Source: Streptomyces caniferus (GTDB lineage Bacteria > Actinomycetota > Actinomycetes > Streptomycetales > Streptomycetaceae). From it: DNA of 64,000 nt. The notes under the pieces were generated by a model that had not been told where the DNA came from, made no database searches, and saw only the letters and a list, made by a program, of their open reading frames with translations. Each line of letters begins with the position of its first letter. Position 1 is the stretch's first letter. This document shows, in pieces, positions 8,636-15,456 of this stretch. The position numbers and the translations under genes were made by a program. Location of the stretch: assembly GCF_009811555.1 (NCBI RefSeq), contig NZ_BLIN01000004.1, forward strand, positions 1-64,000. Direction: 5' to 3'.

Positions 8636-8674
8636 CCGTACGGATCGCGTACTTTTGCCGTACGGATAGCGTAC
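8636..8674. promoter_or_regulatory. Two 17-nt direct repeats in the tap promoter
   Basis: CCGTACGGATCGCGTAC (8636-8652) and CCGTACGGATAGCGTAC (8658-8674) differ at one base and are exactly 22 bases apart, two helical turns, 35 bases upstream of the tap start. Each contains the palindrome CCGTACGG. Likely operator, perhaps for the Tap HTH itself. Confidence 0.6.
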
Positions 8675-8776
8675 GAAGTGCGTTCGATGGGTTCGGGCTG
8701 GGTGATCTGGCCGGATTGGTGGCTGGTTCTCACGAACGCGCACCGGCCCGAGACGCTGGTCGCTACCGTCGCGACC

Positions 8777-9241
8777 ATGGCGAAGGGGAAGACCGGTCCG
8801 GTCGACTGGGCGATGCGGGTGGTGCTGTGGCTGTACGCGCTCGTGAGCATCCCGCTGTACCTGTGGTTCCTGCACCACATGGGCGATCGCTGGGGCCGGC
8901 AGCTGCCCGCCGACGACGACCTGCGCTTCTGGTTGCCGATCGTCGTTCCGCTCGCCGCGTTCAGCTTCACCACGATGTCCAGCACGTCCTGGTGGTGGAG
9001 CACCGAGGACCGTCCGTTCCTCCTGGGCCGCAAGGACTGGCGGTTCATGATGGTCTTCGTCGTCGCCCTGTCCCTGATGGCCGGCTTCTTCGGCTCCGCG
9101 CACCGGGACGTCGTCGCTGTGTTGCTGACCGTGATGGCCACGACCATCGGCATCGCCGGTCTGTGGCTCCTGCCGCCGGCCCTGTCGCCGCGGCTGCTCG
9201 ACACCCTGCGCCCGAAGAAGGCGCCGGCGGACCTGTCCTGA
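8777..9241 (+). CDS. Small integral membrane protein, 4 helices
   Basis: 154 residues with four hydrophobic segments at about 11-29, 50-68, 88-104 and 113-134, separated by short charged loops. The C-terminus is basic (RPKKAPADLS). Start chosen at the ATG before AKGKTG; an upstream in-frame ATG at 8687 would add 30 residues lacking membrane character. It is divergent from tap, and a second small membrane gene follows 21 bases after its stop. Function unknown. Confidence 0.6.
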   Translation: MAKGKTGPVDWAMRVVLWLYALVSIPLYLWFLHHMGDRWGRQLPADDDLRFWLPIVVPLAAFSFTTMSSTSWWWSTEDRPFLLGRKDWRFMMVFVVALSLMAGFFGSAHRDVVAVLLTVMATTIGIAGLWLLPPALSPRLLDTLRPKKAPADLS

Positions 9242-9262
9242 CGACGCCCGAAGGAGAACGTG

Positions 9263-9475
9263 ATGAGACTCGTCTGGCTGGCCGCGATCAGTGTGCTCGC
9301 CGTCGTGATGGCGGTGTTCACGCCGTACGTGCTGCGCACCGAATCGACGTGGCAGGCCGCTGCCTGGCTGGTCATGCTCGCTGCCATGCTCACCGGCATC
9401 GCCGTGCTCATCCGCGCAGAGCTGCTGTTCCGCCGCCTGGAGCGAGACGCGCACAGCGACGTCTCCGAGACCTGA
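9263..9475 (+). CDS. Small two-helix membrane protein
   Basis: 70 residues with hydrophobic helices at about 3-20 and 32-52 and a charged tail (RLERDAHSDVSET). ATG 9263 has AAGGAG 6 bases upstream; the adjacent GTG 9260 is too close to that site. It probably forms an operon with the preceding membrane protein. Family not recognised. Confidence 0.6.
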   Translation: MRLVWLAAISVLAVVMAVFTPYVLRTESTWQAAAWLVMLAAMLTGIAVLIRAELLFRRLERDAHSDVSET

Positions 9476-9595
9476 TCCGCCTGCCGAGAGCCCGCATCCA
9501 ATCGACGACGCCCTCGCCCGCCGCCCCTGACGCGGTCCTGCCCAGCGATGCCGTCTGCGGGACCGCGGCCCGCCGGGGTAGGGCCGGCCTTCAGG

Positions 9596-9666
9596 GGCGC
9601 GGGCTCCAGGCCCTGCAAGCCGCGGACGTTGGCGTCGAGCAGCGCCCAGGGCCTGGAGCCCGCGCC
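9596..9666. repeat. 20-nt perfect inverted repeat in a 568-base gap
   Basis: GGCGCGGGCTCCAGGCCCTG at 9596-9615 is exactly repeated inverted at 9647-9666, with 31 bases between. The gap 9476-10043 holds no gene I can support. The hairpin may terminate the membrane-protein operon. Confidence 0.5.
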
Positions 9667-10043
9667 AGGACCGTAGTGGAGCAAAGGCCGTACGGGTCGG
9701 CGGCCATGCGCTGCACCCCGGAGCGGATACCGGTCCGCCTCTGGTGTGACGTGTACTGCATCCCCGTTGCACTTGTTAAGCCGATGGCACGGAGTACCTT
9801 CCTCCGTTTCGATTGCCGACAGCGTTTGCGCAGGCTGATCCACTGCGGTGGTCTGAACCACCAAGTCCGTTGGGCACTCGGTGCCCTGACGGGCTGTCGG
9901 TTCCTACCAGGGTTTGCTCAACGTGTGGCCATAGGTATCGACCGCCCCGAGTAACATGCCGGTTACCAATCCTTCAACCGGATGATGAAAGTGCGCGGGG
10001 CCCCGGGACTCCACGCGCGAGTCCGGAATGGAGGTACGCCCGA

Positions 10044-10211
10044 ATGACGTCCCACAAGGAGCAGCGTCAGTCGGGCCGACGCAGGCGCAAGGCCGTTGGA
10101 GTGCGGGCAGTGCTAGTCGCCCGCAAGGTGGGGAAGGTTGCGGTACCGCTGGGGTCGATCATTTCGACCGTCATCCGGCTGTACGACTTCGCAACGCGCC
10201 ACCTGCTCTGA
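10044..10211 (+). CDS. Small basic protein, 55 aa
   Basis: ATG with GGAGG 9 bases upstream. The first half is strongly basic (SHKEQRQSGRRRRKAVGVRAV), and the second half has a hydrophobic helix (VAVPLGSIISTVIRLYDFA). It could be a small membrane-bound or DNA-bound peptide. Length and lack of a known family make this tentative. Confidence 0.4.
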   Translation: MTSHKEQRQSGRRRRKAVGVRAVLVARKVGKVAVPLGSIISTVIRLYDFATRHLL

Positions 10212-10425
10212 CGACCCTGGGCCCCGGCCGGGTGTAGCCGGCCGAGGCCGTGGTCTGCGGTTGGTCCGGTAGCTCTGCCCCTGTGCCAACCAAGCCTCGG
10301 GGCGGGGCTACCTTCATTTGTCCCGCACGTCGTCTGTGCACGCGAGCGCACACACGGGAACTGTGACCTGTGTCACTAGCCCCCTGGAAACCCTGCCATC
10401 TTCTCTCGACTTGAAGGGGATTGCC

Positions 10426-10587
10426 ATGCGCTGGGTCACTCTCGTGGGCCCTAACTGGCGGCATGCCCCTCTCGTGCTGAAATCCCCTCCCACTGTGACG
10501 CACATCACACCCAAGTGGGGGTATTCAACTTCCCGACAGTGGGCGGACGTCGAGATCTACGGCCAACGCTTCACATTCTGGCAGTAA
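10426..10587 (+). CDS. Possible small protein, 53 aa
   Basis: ATG preceded by GAAGGGG at a good distance. The peptide is Trp/Pro/Thr-rich and ends WADVEIYGQRFTFWQ. Nearby upstream DNA has GTGACCTGTGTCAC-like symmetry (10371 region). No family is recognised; this could be chance. Confidence 0.3.
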   Translation: MRWVTLVGPNWRHAPLVLKSPPTVTHITPKWGYSTSRQWADVEIYGQRFTFWQ

Positions 10588-10816
10588 AGATCGCGTCCCA
10601 GTCTCCCGAACCCCGGGTGCACGTGCACCCGTACGCGCAAACCGGTCGCCGAATGCCATATAACGCCATGAATCTTGGTGAGCATCCAGCGGGGCGCCTC
10701 CTACCACAGCCCACTGACAAGCAGAGGGCGCACACGGCCGCCAACTCCCGCCCGGTTTCATTGCCGTGCGGGTCGCTCCGGGGTTGGTTGTCAGTGGCTG
10801 CTGCCACCATCCGGCC

Positions 10817-12046
10817 ATGCCGATCACCCGGGAATACGCGCACTCGGTTTTCGGGGACCTGACGCAGAACGCCATGGTCCCCCTGCACCCTGACGATCTC
10901 CTCCACATGCCGGGCCTGCGCGAGCACGGCCACGTCTTCTTCGGCGACATGGCCGTGCGCTGCTACAAGCACAAGGCGCGCTGGATGTACGACGAGCGGG
11001 ACATCCGCCGCACCGGGCAGGCCCTCGCGGAGCTGCGCCTGGACCTGGACGACGTCGTCGACATCCAGCTGCCCACGTACCGCGACAGCGGCCCGGAGGA
11101 CTGGCACCGCGTCGACTGGCGGCGCCGGATGGTGTCTCAGATGTTCTACCTGGCCCGCCACAAGGCCCACGACGGGCGCCCGTACGAAGAACGGAACGAC
11201 TCCTGGCAGACGGTCGGGGCCAACGGACTGCCTGGAGACCTGACATGGGAGGAGTTCGCCGCTGCCGGCAGCCGGTCGCACTCGAACATGGGCGGCACCC
11301 GCCCTCTGGAACTGCTGACCTGGTCAGGGGAGAAGTGGCTCCTGCCACGCGCCTACGTCGACCTGCTGGACCGCTGGGCCCAGCAGGAGGACGACCTGGT
11401 CGACCGGGCCCGGGTCTGCTCCTCCTGCGGCCGCCAGGGCCCGCACTGGGGCAGCTGGAGGACACCGACCAGCAAGGGCTACGTCACCCGGTGCCCACCG
11501 TGCTCCGGAGCGGCCTTCCGCCCCTACACCGGCCACCTGCGCGGGGTGCAGTACGACTCGGCCCGCCGGCGCGGCACACGGGCCGACGAGTACCTGTGCC
11601 AGCTCTGCAAGGGGAGCCAGGCAGCGGGGTGGGACCACTGCCACGAACACGGCCACGTTCGAGGGCCGCTCTGTAGCAGCTGCAACACCCGCGAGGGCAC
11701 GACCCCGCCGTACTACTTCCTCCAGTCCGAAGGCGGCGCGCAACACCTCCTGGAGTGCCGCAGCTGCCTCCAACAGCGGACCCTGCCCCGCCGGTTCCAC
11801 CTGGCCGTGGTCTGCGCGCACCTGGAGCTGACCGAACGGCACGGGCGCTGCCGCAGGCAGCCGTACGCGCGCGAAGTGGAGCACGCGAGGGGTGTGCACC
11901 ACTTCCGGCTGGAGTGCAGCGGCTGGCACATGCCCAGCACGTGGACGAAGGACGTCACGGAGTCCGAGGTGGCCGCGCTCGTGCGGGCGTTCGTCGACCA
12001 GGCCCTGGCCACACCCGAGGCCGACGGGAACGGGCCGCGCTGTTGA
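10817..12046 (+). CDS. Endonuclease VII-type HNH nuclease
   Basis: 409 residues. Two zinc-binding centres are visible. The first is CSSC...CPPC at about 198-231. The second, at about 258-294, reads YLCQLCKGSQAAGWDHCHEHG followed by VRGPLCSSCNTREG, matching the recombination endonuclease VII fold (Cys4 zinc site, DHCH catalytic core, invariant Asn). The N-terminal 190 residues are Streptomyces-specific, with no motif I know. Such enzymes cut branched or mismatched DNA in phages; in this setting the role is open. ATG 10817 is the first plausible start. It ends against a strong terminator shared with the convergent lipoprotein gene. Confidence 0.75.
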   Translation: MPITREYAHSVFGDLTQNAMVPLHPDDLLHMPGLREHGHVFFGDMAVRCYKHKARWMYDERDIRRTGQALAELRLDLDDVVDIQLPTYRDSGPEDWHRVDWRRRMVSQMFYLARHKAHDGRPYEERNDSWQTVGANGLPGDLTWEEFAAAGSRSHSNMGGTRPLELLTWSGEKWLLPRAYVDLLDRWAQQEDDLVDRARVCSSCGRQGPHWGSWRTPTSKGYVTRCPPCSGAAFRPYTGHLRGVQYDSARRRGTRADEYLCQLCKGSQAAGWDHCHEHGHVRGPLCSSCNTREGTTPPYYFLQSEGGAQHLLECRSCLQQRTLPRRFHLAVVCAHLELTERHGRCRRQPYAREVEHARGVHHFRLECSGWHMPSTWTKDVTESEVAALVRAFVDQALATPEADGNGPRC

Positions 12047-12100
12047 GCAGCTCGTGTGCAGGGCCTCTTGGCCCGCAGCGTGGGGAAACGTGGCGTTTGC

Positions 12101-12133
12101 GCGGTGGCTCCCGCCTTCGTCGGGAGCCACCGC
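12101..12133. terminator. 13-bp hairpin between convergent genes
   Basis: GCGGTGGCTCCCG, loop CCTTCGT, then the perfect complement. It lies between the HNH gene stop (12046) and the lipoprotein gene stop (12141), and probably serves both. Confidence 0.75.
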
Positions 12134-12140
12134 GGGAGGT

Positions 12141-12620
12141 CTAGTGCTTGTCGGGAATGGTGTCGTCGATGATGACGGACGGCTCGGGGTCGGACTCACT
12201 GCGGGCGGCTTTGATCTTGTCGATCTTCGGCGCCAGGGCGTCGTAGACGCGTCGTGAGGCCGCGGTGTTCTCCTGTTCCCCGTTGGCGACGGCGGGGTGC
12301 CCGTTGTCGTCGAGCTCCTTGAGGTACGCGACGAGGTTGGTGCCCGTCATGGTGACGCGGACCAGTCCCCGGTTCGCCCGCGGGCCGGAGGAGATGTTGG
12401 AGACCGTCGCTTTGACGGAGTTGAGGCCCGCCTTCGGTTTCGTCTCCTCCCACAGATCCTTCGCACAGACCAGGGTGATGCGAGCCAGGCCGGCTGCCTT
12501 GGACAGCCTCTCGTCGTGGCCGGGAGGGGACTGGGCGGAACATCCGGTCAGGACTGCGGCGGCAGTCAGGGTCCCTACGAGTGTCTGTGCTCGCCACGGG
12601 GAGCGCTGGAAGATCTTCAC
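12141..12620 (-). CDS. Secreted lipoprotein, unknown function
   Basis: 159 residues. It has a basic N-terminus, a hydrophobic core (TLVGTLTAAAVL) and lipobox LTGC with the lipidated Cys at about 27, so the mature protein should be anchored outside the membrane. The mature part contains VCAKDLWEETKPKAGLNSVKATV and RVTMTGTNLVAYLKELDDNG. The C-terminus is acidic. No catalytic motif was seen. It stands alone on this strand next to a terminator. Confidence 0.7.
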   Translation of the reverse strand: MKIFQRSPWRAQTLVGTLTAAAVLTGCSAQSPPGHDERLSKAAGLARITLVCAKDLWEETKPKAGLNSVKATVSNISSGPRANRGLVRVTMTGTNLVAYLKELDDNGHPAVANGEQENTAASRRVYDALAPKIDKIKAARSESDPEPSVIIDDTIPDKH

Positions 12621-12805
12621 CGAGCCATGGTCGACTCCACCTCGGTCGATGACGCACCGTTTACATTACGTCGACTGAAAGTAGCCACGCCGAGTCCGGA
12701 TCTCGGCGTGAGAGCTGGAGAACCGCGCCGACGGGTGGCGGCCCGAGGGGACACGGCGGAGGGGCGCGGCGATCACGCTGGCGGGTCCGCCGGTCGTGCG
12801 TCACT

Positions 12806-13102
12806 TCACGAGCGGCGGTGGAGTCGTGACGGGGGTGTTGGCGTTGCCGGCGGAGGCGGGTACTGCTCGGTCCAGCCGTTCAGCAGGTGCTGGTACGCGG
12901 CCAGGCGCGGCGGGCGGGGGGTTGTGCGGCCCGTCTCCCAGCCGTTGACCGTTTCCCGTTTCGTATGCAGAGCGGTGGCCACGTCCTGCTGGGTCAGGCC
13001 GGCTGCTTCGCGCAGCCGCTTCCGCTCGGCCGGCGGCGGGAGCAGCGGGCCGCGGGCCAGCAGTTCCTCAGCACGTGCGATCAGTTCTTCTTCCGTGGGC
13101 AT
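12806..13102 (-). CDS. Small XRE-type HTH regulator resembling the Tap N-terminal domain
   Basis: 98 residues. Residues 20-85 form an HTH: AERKRLREAAGLTQQDVATAL, then HTKRETVNGWETGR and AYQHLLNGW...YPPP. The same order of motifs occurs in the first 85 residues of Tap (AEERKRLR..HGLT, RRATVSAWE, AYARLLKQL..LYPAP), so the two probably share ancestry. ATG 13102 has GGAGG upstream. It is divergent from the zeta-type kinase gene, with a run of 12-nt repeats between them, so it likely represses that promoter. Confidence 0.75.
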   Translation of the reverse strand: MPTEEELIARAEELLARGPLLPPPAERKRLREAAGLTQQDVATALHTKRETVNGWETGRTTPRPPRLAAYQHLLNGWTEQYPPPPATPTPPSRLHRRS

Positions 13103-13142
13103 GCGGCGACCTCCTGCCCCCAGGCTATCCGAAAGCCGCAAT

Positions 13143-13184
13143 GAACATCACTGCGAGCATCACCGTGAACATCACTTTGAACTT
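13143..13184. promoter_or_regulatory. 3.5 tandem 12-nt repeats in a divergent promoter
   Basis: GAACATCACTGC, GAGCATCACCGT and GAACATCACTTT, then a partial GAACTT, in direct order with no gaps (13143-13184). They lie between the HTH gene and the kinase gene. A regular 12-base period suggests cooperative binding by the adjacent HTH protein. Confidence 0.65.
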
Positions 13185-13258
13185 AACTCCCTGGCTCACA
13201 CGTGTGTATGATCGCGCTCCGTAGGAGCCAGTGGACGGGCGAACTCAAGGGGAATGCG

Positions 13259-15091
13259 GTGAAGGACGCGGACGTCACACCGGTCGTGCTGAGCGAGCAC
13301 GAGCACGAAGAGATCTTGGCGTCCCGGATCCTGCCGACCTGGACCAAAGACGCAGTCCCCCAGGATCAGCCGGTGGTGGTGCTCGTCGCCGGAGGGCCGG
13401 GCAGCGGCAAGTCCACGCTCATCGACCTCCTGCACACGGTCCTTGACCATCGGGGCGGCGCGGTGCGCGTGGGCCGAGACCTGTACAAGGCGGCTCACCC
13501 CGCGTACGGCGAGCTCATGCGCAGCGATGAGCGGACGGCCGGGGTCAAGGTCCGTCCGGATGTCCTGCGGTGGCAGGCACAGGTCGAGGAGTACGTACGC
13601 CGCCGGCGGCTCGACGCGGTGGTGGAAACCCCGCTGGCCGACCCGGAACAGGCCCGCGCCTACCGGGCGGCTGGCTACCGCGTCGAGCTGGTGGCACTGG
13701 CGACATCCCCGGCCGTGACGCAGCTGAGCGTGCTGGACCGCTATCTGGAGACCGGCCGGTACATCTCCTGGGACAACCTCGACGACTGCGCGCGGCGCCT
13801 GCGCGAGTCCGTGGAGACCATCGAGGCCGAACAGCTGGCCCACCGGGTCATGGTCGTCCGGCGTGACCTGGATGTGCTGTACGACAACGCGCTGACCGAG
13901 CAGGGCCGTTGGCGGTCCCCGGCCGGCGCGCACCAGGCGCTGCTTGCGGAGTGGGCGCGGCCGTGGACGGCGCCGGAGACCTGGCGCTTTCGCCGCCAGG
14001 TCTCCGGGGTGCAAGAGCAGCTGCACCCCGCGGTGGCTACCGCTCAGCGACGTCTTGCCGTGGCCGGCGGTCTGGAGCGGGCCTGCGCGCTGGCCGAACC
14101 GGTGCGCCGCATCGCCCAGCCCCTCACCGTTCCGCCGGGGGTCGACTACCACCGTCTGTCCGCCGACGAGCACGCCTTCGTCTTCAACGAGCTGATCGTG
14201 CCCAGCTACCTGAGCCACATCACCGCGCAGGACGAGCCGGTCGTGCTGTACGTGATGGGTGCCCAAGGGGCCGGGAAGACCCGAACGTCGCGCCTGCTGC
14301 GCCGTGCGCTGCACCGTCGCCGGCCCACACGGATCGAGGGCGGGATGTTCAAGGCGATGCACCCCGACTACCGCCGCCTCCTTCAGGAGCAGCCGCGCAC
14401 CGCCTCGGCCCGGATCAGGGCCGACTACCGGGCCTGGCAGGACCAGGCCGAGGCCTACGTACGCGCGCGCCGCGGTGACCTGCTGATCGAGATCGCCCCG
14501 GACAGCGTCGGCCACCTGATCGACAGCGCGCGCCGCCACCACCGGGCGGGCTACCGCGTGGAGCTGATCGTCCTGGCGACGCGTGCCGCAGACAGCCGGC
14601 TGGGCACCGCGACCCGGTGTGCCGAGGTGGCCCGCCTCGGCGGCACCCCCCGCTTCACCTCAGCCGCGGGCCACGATGCGACCTTCCACGTTCTCGCCGA
14701 CGTGCTCCGCGCAGCCGAAGGCGAGCCGCATACCGTCGACTCTGTCTCCGTCATCCGCAGGGACCTGAGCGCGGTGTACCGCAATGAGCGCACCCCGGAC
14801 GGAACCTGGGCACGGCCGCCCCTGGGCGGGCACGCCCTGGAGGCCGCGCAGCAGCTCCCCTACACCCCGGCCGAAGCCGGCCAGTTCCTCGCCACGCTTC
14901 AGCGCGTGCAGGCCGAGCTGCCGCAGTACCGGTCAGATCTGGTCGAGATCGCCGCGCTGGCCAGGCCACTGATGCCGGCTCACCTGCAACCGCGCACCCT
15001 CGCCTCCACGCGCACCTCGGCGCCGCTGCCCGTCCCCCTCCACCAGGGCCCCGGCTACTGGCCGCCCAGCTCCCTGGCACGGGCCGCGTAA
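13259..15091 (+). CDS. Double-domain zeta-toxin-type kinase
   Basis: 610 residues made of two zeta/PezT-like kinase units. Unit 1 has Walker A GGPGSGKST (45-53), then RVGRDLYKAAHPAYGELM, RRRRLDAVVETPL and GYRVELVALAT. Unit 2 has GAQGAGKT (about 334-341), MFKAMHPDYRRLL, ADYRAWQDQAEAYVRARRGDLLIEIA and GYRVELIVLAT. Zeta toxins phosphorylate UDP-N-acetylglucosamine, poisoning wall synthesis. Unit 2 keeps the P-loop but has Thr instead of Ser and a less canonical Glu region, so it may be regulatory. GTG 13259 is preceded by AAGGGGA; an in-frame GTG at 13202 lies upstream. A small convergent coiled-coil gene overlaps its 3' end. Confidence 0.85.
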   Translation: MKDADVTPVVLSEHEHEEILASRILPTWTKDAVPQDQPVVVLVAGGPGSGKSTLIDLLHTVLDHRGGAVRVGRDLYKAAHPAYGELMRSDERTAGVKVRPDVLRWQAQVEEYVRRRRLDAVVETPLADPEQARAYRAAGYRVELVALATSPAVTQLSVLDRYLETGRYISWDNLDDCARRLRESVETIEAEQLAHRVMVVRRDLDVLYDNALTEQGRWRSPAGAHQALLAEWARPWTAPETWRFRRQVSGVQEQLHPAVATAQRRLAVAGGLERACALAEPVRRIAQPLTVPPGVDYHRLSADEHAFVFNELIVPSYLSHITAQDEPVVLYVMGAQGAGKTRTSRLLRRALHRRRPTRIEGGMFKAMHPDYRRLLQEQPRTASARIRADYRAWQDQAEAYVRARRGDLLIEIAPDSVGHLIDSARRHHRAGYRVELIVLATRAADSRLGTATRCAEVARLGGTPRFTSAAGHDATFHVLADVLRAAEGEPHTVDSVSVIRRDLSAVYRNERTPDGTWARPPLGGHALEAAQQLPYTPAEAGQFLATLQRVQAELPQYRSDLVEIAALARPLMPAHLQPRTLASTRTSAPLPVPLHQGPGYWPPSSLARAA

Positions 15092-15300
15092 CGGGCCGCG
15101 ATCTCGGCCACTTCCTCAGGGCCGGCGTCCTGCAACGCCTCCCGGTCGGCGGCACACGCCGCCAACTGCTCCTTCAGGGCCTTCAGACGCTCCTGGTCGG
15201 GCGCTGCGGCCCGCCGTTCGATAATGATCTGCTCCGCATACAAGGAGCTCACGTCCTGCACCAGCTGCTCGGCGGCCTCGGGGGTCACATGCTCAGACAA
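15055..15300 (-). CDS. Small helical protein overlapping the kinase gene; antitoxin candidate
   Basis: About 81 residues, almost entirely helical: TPEAAEQLVQDVSSLYAEQ, then a heptad-like charged run (ERLKALKEQLAACAADREAL) and EEVAEIAARYAARAREL. The start is uncertain: TTG 15300 has GAAGGA 9 bases upstream; a farther TTG at 15330 is possible. The last 37 bases overlap the end of the zeta-type gene on the opposite strand. Size and helical character would suit an epsilon-like partner, but no sequence similarity to epsilon is evident, so that is speculation. Confidence 0.5.
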   Translation of the reverse strand: MSEHVTPEAAEQLVQDVSSLYAEQIIIERRAAAPDQERLKALKEQLAACAADREALQDAGPEEVAEIAARYAARARELGGQ

Positions 15301-15456
15301 AGCGGGGTGTCCTTCGGGTATCGGAACCAAGGGATGTCGGCGCCATTGTCCCGGCCGAGACCTGGCCGGATCGGACCCGGGTTACGGCAAGGGATCGCGC
15401 GGCAGGGGCCAGGCCGCATAAATTGATACCGCTGATGATCTTTCTCAGGGGGTGTC

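Noticed and set aside
6481..9954. Very long rightward open frame opposite tap
   Set aside because: It mirrors tap codon bias, is Gly/Arg/Val-rich and has no domain; tap is a clear family member with a good ribosome site.
13143..13184. Regular repeats resembling a CRISPR fragment
   Set aside because: Units are 12 bases with no unique spacers and lie in a promoter; no cas genes.
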